Shown piece by piece: positions 22,010 to 33,761 of a stretch of DNA of 64,000 nucleotides; position 1 is the first letter of the stretch; every line of letters starts with the position of its first letter. Origin of the DNA: Diplocarpon mali (Eukaryota > Ascomycota > Leotiomycetes > Helotiales > Drepanopezizaceae); the NCBI GenBank assembly GCA_024741835.1, contig JAENRP010000134.1, positions 1-64,000 on the forward strand, in the 5' to 3' direction. The notes beneath the pieces are model-generated. The model was given only the letters and a program-made list of their open reading frames with translations. It searched no databases and was not told where the DNA came from. Both the position numbers and the translations under genes were made by a program.

Positions 22010-22774
22010 TTAGCCTTGCCCGCCCACTGTAAACCTCCTCTTCACATAGGGACGATGTGCTATTGGTGAGATCTGCAATGGAGTATGAACTTCCTTCTCC
22101 ATTTTTTCGGTGCCTGAGCACCCAAGAAAAGCTGACTGTCCCTTTTTAATCTTATCAGGATGGTAAACATAGCCAGCATGGTCCCCAGCCCAATCGAAGA
22201 TGCATCGAGCAGGCCCAGGTGGCATGCCTGTAATAAGAATAGTCAGCGGTTACTCTGAATCAGAGGCAAGGCTCCAAAAGGTGTGAACTTGATTCTGATA
22301 TATGATTCAAGGCCGAATTCTTCCAAGCCCTCAAATCATTATATCTATTTGTACATGAGTAAAGGGAAACCGTACCTTGTCGGAAAAACCCTCCACGAAC
22401 TAGGGGGAACTGGTACCAAGGTCCCTTAGTGGCCAGTGCAAACTGATCGTGATTCTGAAACTGATGCGGGTAGAGGCCGGCACCCTTTGAATTTGTTACA
22501 ATATAGTACCACCCTTGTCGACGGCAGAGAAAAGTCTCCTCAGAGCTGTAGGTGGTGTGATTACAGGTCGTGGGGTTGGAATTAATCCTGGCCTGAAACC
22601 CCGGGGGTGATGGGCTGGAGAAGGCGGTGTTGATTAGAATTGCCAATGAAATGAGAGTCTAAGAGATGGTTAATATTCACAAAGGGGCAATGGGGTATAA
22701 AAGGAGGAGAATGTCCAACAGGCGCTTGGAGAAGAAAAAGACTGTTATAGGCTTACTGCTACAGAGATGAGCAT
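22010..22774 (-). CDS. Small secreted protein with RNase T1/U2 fold, catalytic Glu replaced by Gln
   Basis: Three exons: 22774-22757, 22658-22376 and 22227-22010, joined by GT-AG introns of 98 and 148 nt (phases 0 and 1), encoding 172 residues. The 18-nt first exon plus the start of exon 2 make a hydrophobic signal peptide of about 20 residues. The mature part carries the N1/T1 ribonuclease signatures in order: YPHQF (T1 Tyr38 and His40), PWYQFPL where catalytic Glu58 should be but Gln is found, GPARC (Arg77), and YVYHP (His92). Four of five active-site positions are kept and the general base is lost, so RNase activity is probably low or absent. Secreted RNase-fold proteins without activity are known as effectors in plant-associated fungi (RALPH type); whether this is one is inference. 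It lies in a local AT-rich pocket between housekeeping genes. The C-terminal 35 residues after the last Cys are longer than usual, so the last exon could end differently. Confidence 0.75.
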
Positions 22775-23776
22775 CTTGAGCGGTATTACTTGCGGGACTG
22801 GGCAGGCTTCAAGAAAGTAATAGAATGCCGAATCATATATGAATGAGTAGGCAGGAAATATAGGTATGAAATCAATATGCTAAACAATGTTCGACTGAGA
22901 AATCAACACACGAGATAAAGGCGCGAAAGAAAAAAGAGAGAAGTGAGGCGATATATATCTGTATCTGCTCCTCGTACCCTTTGAAAGTGATGCCGCACAC
23001 GTGCCCTGCCTGCAGCTTACTATAGAAAAAATTGAATCCTTTGATAAGGCTGCCAAGGATATGGAAATACCACGTCGCAATCCCTCTCTTTCCTAGAAAG
23101 CAATCTTTACCAAAGATAACAAGACAAGTTGATGCAAATAGCAAGCGGCTTGCGTAATGTTTTAGCGAGCTTGAGAATGTTGCCGGGTTGAATTCGCAAT
23201 CAATCAAGACACACATAGAGCAGGTTTCGCCTTTGCTGTTTTGATAATTGGCACAGTTGCCTCTACTCTTTGCCCATTAACATCATAATTCAATTCGTAA
23301 CAAATCAGGAATTTACGGTGTATTATACTGAAGTAACTCTTTAAATGTATTAGCAACTTACTATTGTAAAGTCGGTCTTGTTACCCACAACGTCTTACAG
23401 AAATCCTGGCGCCTAAGCGATTCTATTCGCGTCTAGTGAACAAGGCGGCCTGAGTCAGAACAAGTCAACAGGATCGTCATCTACTTCCTAGAGCACGACT
23501 GCCTGACGCGAATACACAAGGTAACAGCAGCCATACCGAGTGGTCGCTGGTATATCCAGGCCAGTGGTACTACCCTGTTATGACAAGTTTTCAAGCGTTG
23601 CATAAGCTTATTACAAGTGACAGGTGTGTGTTTACAAGCCTTTTGATGCAATTTGATTAGTTCAGTCATCCAAGCGCAAATGAACAACGTAAGGAGCAGC
23701 GCTTCCTTGGCGTATCACAGACTTACCAAATCAGCATCCAGTTTTATTTCAAGCCTAGTTTACATCCTCATATTTT
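22775..23776. other. Intergenic, AT-rich
   Basis: Upstream of the RNase-like gene and downstream of LYS4. No supported coding frame. Confidence 0.45.
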
Positions 23777-26389
23777 TTATTTTCCGCGAATCTCAGAATC
23801 TGAAATCTCCCCTTGAACCCACTTCTCTAACCCGCCCTTTGCCATTATCTCCTGCACATTCGGCGGCAGCTCGCCGACCTTCTGGCTCCAAGTCGGACCG
23901 CCATGGCCCTCAGTCACCAAAACCATGCTCCGCTCCACATCCCACTCAAAAGTCCATCCAGTTCGGCGAGTTAGCACTTTCTCCTGCGCAAGAGTAGTTT
24001 GTGTGGCTGGGGTCGGGGAGTCGAGACTCTCTTCATTGTCGGGTAATTCATTGACGGCAGAATCCCTCTGACCTTTTCGGCTGGAGAAATGCTCTCGCAA
24101 CCTCTGCACCAGGCGCGGCACCTCGACCCCCATCAGAGCATTATTGATACTATTCCGGGCGAAGATATTGCCAAAGCTACCCGCAACGACCAGAGGGATC
24201 TTCTTCGCCAGGATAGCTGTCGCGGCCTGTTCTCTCGAGCTGCCGCAGCCGAAGTTGAAGCCCGAGACGAGGATGTCACCTGCGCGAGCGATGGAGCGGA
24301 ACGCGGGGTCGAAGTTCTCCATACAGACCTCAGCCATCTTGGACACGGGTACGGAGTCTTGGTAAGTGTATTTGCCCGGGTATATGCCGTCAGTGTTGAT
24401 ATTATCTGCGTCACAGAAGACAATCTCGCCTGAGACGCGGGAAGGGAAGCCGGGGAAGATGGCGGTCAGGGTAGACGGGGAGGAGTCGTTGGCGGGTGAG
24501 GACTCGGCGCCAAAAATTTCTCCCTCGGCTGTGTCTATGATAGAATCAGCTTGGGCGATCAGCTTGTCGAGGGCTTCTTCGATGCTGATGGCTTTGTCTT
24601 CTTCGGCGACACCGTTGCCTTCACCAAGGACAACTTTCTCGACGCCGACCGGCTTCTCGTACCACCCTGGGCCACTGATCTTCCCGCTTAATGCACTGGC
24701 CGCCACAACTTCTGGACTGGCCAGGTATGCTTTGGCATCTGGGGAACCCATACGGCCCTTGAAGTTGCGATTACTTGCACTTATACCGATTTCTCCAGGC
24801 TCCAGTAAGCCTGTACCTAGACCTATACAAGGTCCACATCCAGCTGGAAGAGGCTGAGCGCCAGCATCCAATAGAGCTTGCCAGTCTCCAGCGTCTTGCG
24901 CAGCTTCTTGTTCTGGCAGCGATGCAGCAGCAATATAGAATTGGATACCTGGGGCAATCTTGGCTGGTGTGTTAGATTTAGAAGCATCCTTAAATACTTT
25001 GGCAGCAGCGGCAAGATCTGACGCTCGAGAATTCGTGCAGGATACAAGGTATGCTTTGTCCAGCTTGATGTTCTGTGCTTCCAAATCTCGTAGGGGCGTT
25101 GCAACCTTGACAGAATTCGGTCCAGAGACAAAAGGAGAGAGCGTAGAGAGGTTGAGATACAGGGACTTGGCGTAGGTAGCTCCTTTGTCGGCGGCGAGCT
25201 GGTTCCGGAGCATATCATTGATTCTCTCGTGTGAGAACCTCGACATTGCAGCGTCCTTCCCCTCAAACAGCGCAGCCGTGGTAGCCTTCGCCCTCATCCA
25301 AGCCTGTAGCATGCCATCAATAGGGAATAATCCAGTCAGCGCTCCCCACTCCGTAGTCATGTTCGCGATGGCCAGTCTATCATCCACTGGCAGGCTCCGC
25401 ATAGTCTGCTCTGTCCCCGTGAACTCAATTGCATGGTTCAGAACCTCGTCGTTGTTAAAAAGACCGCACAAGGCCACGATCACATCTTTCCCAGTAACAC
25501 CCTTCGGCAAGAGACCTGTCAACGTGACCTTTGCGATCGGAGGAATCTGCCACCACGTCTTGCCCGTAGCCCAAATACTCGCCGCATCAGTCCTGACCAT
25601 AGCCGTACCCAAACACCCGACGCCTCCGTACATGTTACTGTGGCTGTCACTCGCAACGGTCATGGTGCCCGGCCACGCATATCCCTCCTCGACCATGATC
25701 TGGTGACCAATGCCACGTCCCGCGGGATAAAAGTCCACGCCTTGGTTCTTCGCAAACTCCTCGATCTGCTTGTACTTCTTCAAATTTGTCTCGCTCTTGT
25801 TTTGCACATCGTGATCCAGGGTCATGACAATCTGCTTAGGGTTGTAGATCTTGCTGGCGCCAATCGACATGAACTTGAGAGCCACAGGCCAGGAATTGTC
25901 GTGTGTCATACAGTGGTGGGGAGAGAGTGTGACGTAGTCGCCGGACTTGACGACCTTGCCGTCTGCGAGCCCGAGAGAATAGCGCTGGACGATCTTCTCA
26001 GTGAGAGTTTGAGGCACTCGAGAGGGCGAATCGAGGGTGGAAAGGATTGTGGAGGAAGAGGGATCGGTGATTTGGGCGTGGAAGACATCTTGGAAGCGTT
26101 GGGCGGTGGATGGAGAAGTGAGGGCGCGTAAAGACGTTGATCGCGAGGCGCGAGGGCCAGGAAGGCAGCGAGAGGGTCTGGCCCGCAGACCTTCTAGACC
26201 GATTCGTCGCTGGGAGGTTTAGCTGAGTTGAGGAAAATATGACCGGGTGAGGGGCAGGGGGGAGGCTTGGAGAACAGGCCCGGAAGGGAATCATGATGGT
26301 GCATCGTATCATATGATATCATGATATGGAGGGATTTGGCAACTTACTATTATCATCTCGAATCTAGTCAAGGGCAATGTTGTTGCCAT
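23777..26389 (-). CDS. LYS4: Homoaconitase, mitochondrial (lysine biosynthesis)
   Basis: Converts homocitrate-derived homoaconitate to homoisocitrate in the fungal alpha-aminoadipate lysine pathway in the mitochondrial matrix. The main frame (26209-23777, 810 codons) is continuous from an Arg/Ser-rich leader to the stop. It has the aconitase-family order: [47 protein letters not shown], the 4Fe-4S cysteines in SCTNSR and [10 protein letters not shown], then the swivel domain with [15 protein letters not shown]. The start is unresolved: the main exon has an upstream stop and no ATG in its leader. One solution is a first exon 26389-26348 (GTAAGT donor, acceptor CCCAG at 26210) adding 14 residues for a total of 824. 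An alternative ATG near 26294 would need a frame change. Divergent from TMA22, whose start is 163 bp away. Confidence 0.9.
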
Positions 26390-26551
26390 GGTCATAATCG
26401 CCGACGCGTGAATATCAGTCTAAAGCTGGAAGCTATCAAGCGGCCGCTAGCGTTATTATCCCACCACGTCTGCCCCGCCATCTATTCCCCTCCTCAAGCT
26501 GTCTTTACTAAAGCCCAAACACGTTCTTCGTATTCAGCAGCTATCTCCAAT
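26390..26551. promoter_or_regulatory. Shared upstream region of LYS4 and TMA22
   Basis: About 160 bp lies between the probable LYS4 first ATG and the TMA22 ATG. It contains GCGGCCGC (about 26440-26447). Bidirectional promoter role is inferred from gene arrangement. Confidence 0.45.
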
Positions 26552-27590
26552 ATGGCAGACACAGAACGAGATGGCTCGCCAGAGCCCCAGTCGCGGTCCG
26601 TGATATATTGCGGTGGTACGTCCCTTTCATTGCAGAGTAGCTCCGCCACTCCGTCATTCCGTCTATTTAAGACAGAGTACAGGACACACACAGCTAATAT
26701 GAAGTTATATAGTTTGCTTATTACCACCAGAAGTACAAAATCCTCCTGTTTCCTAAGGAAAATTTTCCCCTGCACCTCTGTGCAAATACATGCATTGTAG
26801 TTCAAGGAGGCAGTGGCTTACACGACGAGGAAGTAGTACTGTGAATTCGGCGGCACCGTCAAGAAGTGTCAGGAGTGGCTTGAGAAGAACCATGAGAATA
26901 TATACAACAGGCTATACTCGGAAGGTGCGCCCAATAAGCCCCCTGGCCCTCTCCCCAGGGGAAAATATTCCTCAACGATAGATGAAGGGCAGTGCTAATA
27001 CGAATAATGTATGTAGACGCTCTTGCAGCAGCTACCTCCTCCCTATCGGTCGACGCACAGAAGCGCGCAGAAAAAGATGCGCACAAGAAGGCGCTAAAAG
27101 CCGAGGCGGCGGAGGCGAAACAGGCGGCTACGATCAAGAGCTCGAAGGTTATTATAAAGCGTGTGGAGCGGAATAAGGTGCGTCCAGTTGCCGTATTGTT
27201 GTTACTGTGGTTCGGTGCTAAAAGATGTACTATGCATATGTTTCACACCCATCCCTATGCCCTTTCGCCATGATTGTCGAGACCAGATTATCAACTTCGA
27301 ACTAACAGCCACAGCGTAAATTCGTAACCACCGTCACAGGCCTCGAAGCTTTCAGCCTCGAAAACAAAAAAGTGGCAAAAGATCTCGGTAAGAAATTTGC
27401 CACCGGCTCCTCAGTCACCAAGGTCCCCAGCGGTGGGGAGGAGATTGTTGTGCAGGGCGATGTGAGCGAGGAGATTGAGGAGTTTTTGCTGGAGAAGTAC
27501 CCAGTCATTCCGGAGGATAATATTGAGCTAGTTGAGAGTAAGAAGAAGAAAGCAGGAGCGGGGGCGGGGGCGGGGGCGCCGGCTGGCTAG
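26552..27590 (+). CDS. TMA22: TMA22/DENR homologue, SUI1-domain ribosome recycling factor
   Basis: Partner of TMA20/MCT-1 in recycling post-termination 40S subunits and in reinitiation. Five exons: 26552-26615, 26713-26732, 26837-26924, 27017-27177 and 27315-27590, with four GT-AG introns of 92-137 nt; 202 residues. The 20-nt second exon is needed to complete the N-terminal zinc-binding segment, VIYCGV-C-LLPPEYCEFGG, whose cysteine pattern continues with KKCQEWL. Residues about 100-190 form the SUI1/eIF1-like domain (KFVTTVTGLEAFSLENKKVAK ... KFATGSSVTK ... EEIVVQGD), ending with VIPEDNIELVE. The Lys/Ala/Gly-rich tail (KKKKAGAGAGAGAPAG) comes from a GGGGC-type short repeat. Function is well supported by homology. 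Confidence 0.93.
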
Positions 27591-28495
27591 TGAGAGTGAT
27601 AGGGGAAGAAAGTTGATTATCGAGCGGGATCCATGGCGGCGAGTGACGGAAAGTGTTGAGGGGCTGAAATCAGGAATGAATGTCGGGCCTAGATTTTAGG
27701 CTAGCTGGAGGTGATACCAGCGAATTTTAGTCTTTTCGAAGAAGATATCCTATGTTTTTTTCCCTTTTTAGAATGCTACACTTGATTTAAACTACATGGT
27801 ACGCGCGAGAAACGCTATAGTCGAATTTATATGTAAGGAGCAACTAGATTAGAAACTACTTGTAAATTTACTATTTAGCCTATTAAACATATGATTCCCG
27901 ATTCCTTAAATAAGATTCTAGTCTACACTTTAGTCAATAGTTATTCCATTTAGGTCTTGAGCGAGTACATTCTTAAAAGGTGCCTTGATAAATAGAGTCG
28001 CCTTAGGTTCTCTATTTCAGATGAAGCCCTTTATGCTAACAGTATCTATTTATTTAATTATATCAAGCGTCTTGCTAATCGACAGCGGCTCTCGATTGTA
28101 ACCCTTCTTGTCAACTTTATATTAAATTATTATATTATATCTTTCTCCTTTTCCTTCTCTTTACACATTATCACTAGCCTGTTTCCCCTTCATATCCTTT
28201 ATCAGACCTTTTCTCTAACTGTAGGAATAAATTAAAGTATTTCCAAAGTACGCAGTTAGAGGTCGAAAGTAAAAGGTATTTATAAAAAAGGTCGTATAAA
28301 AGAGTGAAAATTCATCTATTCCGACGTTTCCGAAAGTTCTAGCTTTATTCGACTTCGGGTTTGATTATTTCGTAGTCGAAAGGGCTCAATCTCGGCTACG
28401 CAGACTCTTAAAGAGTCTGCAGTTTCGCAGGAGACACCGCGTATATATGGAGTCGTCGTCTTCTAACCTCTGTTTTCAACAAGCTGCATGTGCAG
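27591..28495. other. Start of AT-rich, RIP-type sequence
   Basis: After the TMA22 3' flank the composition drops sharply to AT-rich from about 27,780. No intact frame. It may be older repeat sequence into which the copia element inserted. Confidence 0.5.
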
Positions 28496-28500
28496 TTAAT

Positions 28501-28624
28501 TGACAGAATCGAAAGGTGTAGATTCTAGTTCTAGAGAGCTGAAGTAGTATATATACAAGGTTGGCTTACCAAGCCTTAGCCTCCGCTCTGTGCGGTAATC
28601 TCTGTACCTTATATATTTCTAATA
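28501..28624 (-). repeat. 3' LTR of the copia element (124 bp)
   Basis: Direct repeat of 33638-33761. On the minus strand it ends TGTCA next to the target duplication and begins TATTAG, where the usual TG has become TA. A purine tract (AGTAGGGGGC) lies just upstream, the polypurine primer site. Confidence 0.9.
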
Positions 28625-31600
28625 TGCCCCCTACTACAAAGCTCTATAGAACTCAGAGTAAAGAGCCCCACATTTTTTTTTTTTTTTATAGTCTAGGCCT
28701 TATTAACTCCTATAATATACTCTCTAGTATATGGCGCCTACGTCTCCCTTATATGGAGTTCAGCTGCCCTGCAGTATTAAAACATACGTTATAGTATAAG
28801 AGTACCTTTAACTTAGCTATATTATAGCTTTTCACCCTTTTATATAATCGTATTGTAGATTTCCTCCCTATATATAGCTTTCCTATGGGTTTCCTCCCTT
28901 TATATAGCCTTCTTTTATCGATTTTCGCTCTAGTAGGCCTATATAACCCTTGTATTTCTCGAAGGCGGGTCCTGGCAGAGCTTTTATAAGGGAATCTGCT
29001 ATATTATTGTTTCTAGGTATATAAGCTACTATCATCTTGCCTTTAGCTATTATATCGTCTCTTATATAAAAGTGTCGAATGTCGATATGCTTCGATTTAG
29101 CTGAAAATTTTCATTCTTTAGTAAGAGATCTCGCTCTTTCGTTATCAAGCTATAAACAAGGTAATCGATCGAGTTGTATATTAAGGTTGGCGAATAGCTT
29201 TAGCATTTAAGCTACCTCTCTCGAGCCGTCGGAAGCCGCTATTATCTCGGCTTATTTACTACTTAGAGAAGTAGATTTTTGCCTATTCGCAGCCTAGCTA
29301 ATAACTCCTTTATTATACTTAATAAGCTAGCCTTAGAATGACTTCCTATTGTTCTCGGTAGCTTAAGTAGCATCTGTATAAGTATCGAATTGATTTGGTT
29401 CGCCTTTTCCATATGTAATTCCATCTTCGGCGGTCTTTTATAAGTATCGCAAGAGGGGTTTTATAGCTTAGAGGTGATCTTATAAAAGGGTTGCCATATA
29501 CTATACTAATTGGCTAATAATATAGGAGATATCTAGCCTTATAAGGTTCGAGGGGTATATAACGCTTCTTATAATCTACTAATAAAGTAAGATATCTTTA
29601 GGTTATAGTAGCTTATTAGTATAAGCTTCATCTATACCTAATTTCCTTAATACTATATTAGCTAAGGCTGGTAGGTTGTTCCCTTTGCAATTAGCTATCT
29701 TAAATCTATTAAGAATCTTCTTAATATAGTCTGTTTAATAAATTCGTAGCGTTCTAGCCTTGCGATCTCGTTTAATTTATATTCTAATAAAGGTACTAAT
29801 TGGCCCTAGGTCTTTTCCTTTTTAAGTATTAAGAATCTTCTTTTTAAAGTAATCGCAATCTTATTATTTTCTAATAATTAGTATATTATTTATAAAGACT
29901 AATATATACGCAGTTATATTATCAGCTTGATTTTCCTATATAAATAGATTTGGATCTGCTTTAGTACTTTATAGGCCAGCCTTCTCTATTTCATCTTTGA
30001 CTAATAGCTACTATTCTCGAGGTGCTTGTTTTAGGCCGTATAATAACCTTAGAAGCTTGATATAGGCTTATTTTCCTTAAAGTTAAAGGTATAATTCGTA
30101 GAATAGGTCGCATTCGTCGTCTAATAGTGCCATATATACGTCTTCAGCTAAGTACGCGTTTAAGAAGGCTGTATCAATATCGATTTGCTCGATTTCTAAG
30201 TCTCTCAAGGCTGCAAAGGCGAGTAGAACTTATAAAGTTATATACCTAATAACGCTAGCAAAAGTATCGAAGTAATCTACCTTATACTATTGCTTATAGC
30301 CCTTTAGTACGATTTGAGCCTTCCTTCTTACTAATACTCTATTTAAAATCTTATTTCGTAAAACTAATCTCGATTTTATTAGCTTTCTTTTAATAAGAGG
30401 TTTACCTAATATTATTTTAAAGGTTCCTACTGATTTTATAGCTTCGAATTCACTAAGTATTGCTTCTTTCTATTCTTTTAGATTTTGACTTAGTATATTA
30501 TATACTAATATTACCTTTATAGGAATAGTTGGTTGATTTCCTATAGAGGTTAACGCACTCTTTTAAGTATTAATCTCGCCAAATACTTATTTTAGCTTTA
30601 GCTTCCTACTATACTATAAGGTAGGAGTCTCTATTTGCTTTAGAACGCGTTGATCAGACGCTTTAAGGATGTTTTCTATCACCCTTTAAGGTTTAGTACC
30701 TCTTACTTTAGCTTTATTGCTATAGATTTGCCTGTTTTCTAACGACTCTAACGTTACAGGTCTTTTAGTACTATATACTCTCTTAGTTTCATATACTGGC
30801 CTCTTTATAACTCTTATAAGAGGTCTTTTAATAATATCTACTAGCCTTATAGGTCTTATTAAGCTTATAGCACTATGTGCTAGCCTCTTATTCTAAGGTC
30901 TTTCTTGCAATTGTACTTCTCTTACATTATACATTAAGTATTTATCAAATTTGATATTAGTAGATATTAGTTCTTTTAAAGTCTTGACATTTAATAGCTT
31001 ATATATCTTCGAGCTTATTATACCTATAAGTATCCAAGCTCCTATTATAGTTCTTAACTCGAACTTACCTAGGCCATTTCCTCTATTATTTAATAGGAAC
31101 GCCCTAGACCTAAATACTCTAATTTTTAAGAGATCTTTAATACATTCTAAGTACGCCTCTAATAGAGTTAGGCCTTTTAGCTCTCCAAAAGGTAAAGCCT
31201 TCGTAGGCCTCTTATTCTTCAGCCTATAGGCCTACTTTATAATATAGTACCATATATAGCTGTTCATCTTAGCATTATATATGCAAGAGCGAGCTATTTT
31301 TATAATTTCGTACATCTAATATTCGACAACGCTATTTAAACTATACTTATAAGCAGGTAAAGGTTCTAAAGTCATACCTCCTTCTAATAGCTATAATAAG
31401 AATCTGCCTCCAAACTCTCCTATACTATTATCAAACCTCTAATATACTACTAAAGTAGAGTTCTCTATCTCTAGTTGCTTTTTTAAGTCTTTGATTTTTA
31501 GCTATATCTCGTCGGCGCTCTTATTCTTTAATAGCCTTATCCAATAGCATCTGCAGGCGTTATCTACTACTAATAGGAAGTAGCGATACCCCCTAATCGA

Positions 31601-33637
31601 TAATAGTAGTATTCCTAATATATCAGCGTAGAGTCTTCTATAGATCTTATTTATTCTTATATCTATTTTCTTATTAAATTGCTCCTTCATTCTGCTTACT
31701 AAGCAGCTTTTGCAGTTTCTCTCTCCTTTAAGAGCGATTCGAGCTTTTATATTCAGGCTATAGTTATCGTCGACTAGCTTCTTTAGCTTAATATAGTTAA
31801 GGTGACCTAGTCTTCTATAGAGGAGCTCTGAATCCGTTTTATTCGAGTTTTACGGTATCGTCTTTATATTAATTAGTTCTAAAGGTTGCATAAGGCTAAG
31901 GTTTATAGCTTTTTCATCTACTTCAATTGCAATAGTAGTATGCGATCGAGATAAAGTGAATAATCCACTAAGCTATAGTATAGTAAATACTATATCGTCG
32001 CCTTAATACCCTTTTGCCTCTTCTTTATTAAAGATTATAGTAATATTATCGTCGCCAAGCTTTAAGACTAATATAAGTCGAGTATTGCCAAATGATAGAA
32101 CGTACTATACGTTATATAGCGTTAGTTTATTATTAATAATATAGTCTCTATAGCCAATTGCTTTTAAGAGCGCGCTATTTGCTATTCTGACTTACTTTAA
32201 GTTATTCCACTTCTTAATTTTAATAAAATCGTTCTATATATTAGAAAAGTGTCTTATAGCGCTAGAGTCTACTTTCTAAGAAGGCTGATCTATCTCTAAG
32301 CTTAAAGCTATCTTAATAGCTTCTATTATTAAGGCAACTTCACATTTTAAGGAATAAGAGTAGACAAATAAGGTTATATTATCTTCAACCATCTAAGCTC
32401 TGGCTTTATCTCCTCCTCTCTTCTTCAACTAGCACTTTGCTTTCCAATAGCTAGGTTTACTGCAATTATGACACTTTCCTTCTCTTTCTCCCTTCTGTAT
32501 TCCTCCTCGTTGTATTCCTCCTCTTCCTCTATTACCTTTGCCTCTATATCTGCCTCTGCCTTTATCTCTACCTCTATCTCTGCCGCAGCCTCCTCCTCTT
32601 ATAAAGTAGGCCTTAGCGATTAACGCAGCTATCTGCGTAAATACAAGCGCTACCTTTAGCTCTTATCTATACGTTACTTCATACTCTTAAATTGCAACAA
32701 TTGTCTCTTAGAAGGTTATAAGAGAGGTTTTGAGGTTAATTATAATTAAACTCCATATTCCAACTATTAGAAGACCGTTAAGCAACTACTTTTTTATTTA
32801 AGTATCGTTAGGAGGGTTACTATAGCCTTAGAGGAGAGCTTGAATACTCTCAAGTCGTAGAACGTAGTTATTAAACGACTTAGAGTAGGGAATATACTTA
32901 GCTATTGAGCTTAAGTGAGTCGGCGCAGTAGGTAACGGAAACTTCTAGAGGTCGATGGTCGATATATTGGTAAGAGTTTTGGAAGGAAGGTTACCCCTTT
33001 CTTTCCTACAGCTATATACGTGTCAACATCCTACTGACTAAGCAGTAGGGTCACATGACAATACATCGGAGTGATGGCTGTATCACCCATCTCAACATTA
33101 GCCTTATTAAACTCCTTAATTAAGTTCATATAAGTCTTAGAGTTCTCGATAAGTTTGCTCTCTCCTACTTTAAGAGCGTTCTAAAGAGCGTGAGCGTTAT
33201 CGACCATGATCTAGGTGCGATACTTTCTATTAAAGCTAAGGGTAAGGCCTTTAGCTATAGTAGCTATAGCCTTTTAATTCTTCTTCTCCTATTTACCTTT
33301 AGATTTGGCAGGTTTCAAAGGAATAGGGCCGATGGCCTATTAGAGATAGCTATTTATAGCTAAGTTTTAAATAGTAGCTGGTTCCTATTCCTAGTAGTTA
33401 GACCAATTGAGCTTGATCTTAGCGTCGTTGATCTTAGTAGTCTTCTTAGTCATTTTTATTAAGTTAGGGTTGTTGAAAAAAAGGGGTGAAAAATAGGGGT
33501 AAAAAGGGGAAGAAGGTGTATATGTGTGTGTATATATAGGGGTATATAAAGAGGTGTTGTATAATTGTGTTTTGCTAAGAAGCAAGTTCGAAATTGAAGA
33601 GATTAATTAAGTTAATCGATTCTAGGAATTGCTACTA

Positions 33638-33761
33638 TAATAGAATCGAAAGGTGTAGATTCTAGTTCTAGAGAGCTGAAGTAGTATATATATAAGGTTG
33701 GCTTACTAAGCCTTAGCCTCCGCTCTGTACGGTAATCTCCGTATCTTGTATATTTCTAACA
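33638..33761 (-). repeat. 5' LTR of the copia element (124 bp)
   Basis: Begins TGTTAGAAATATA on the minus strand, next to the target duplication. It ends ATTA where the other copy has GTCA, a RIP-type difference. Most other differences from the partner LTR are also transitions. Confidence 0.9.

Noticed and set aside
28561..28794. 77-codon plus-strand frame in the copia LTR region
   Set aside because: Chance frame across the 3' LTR and pol end, opposite to the element's coding strand.
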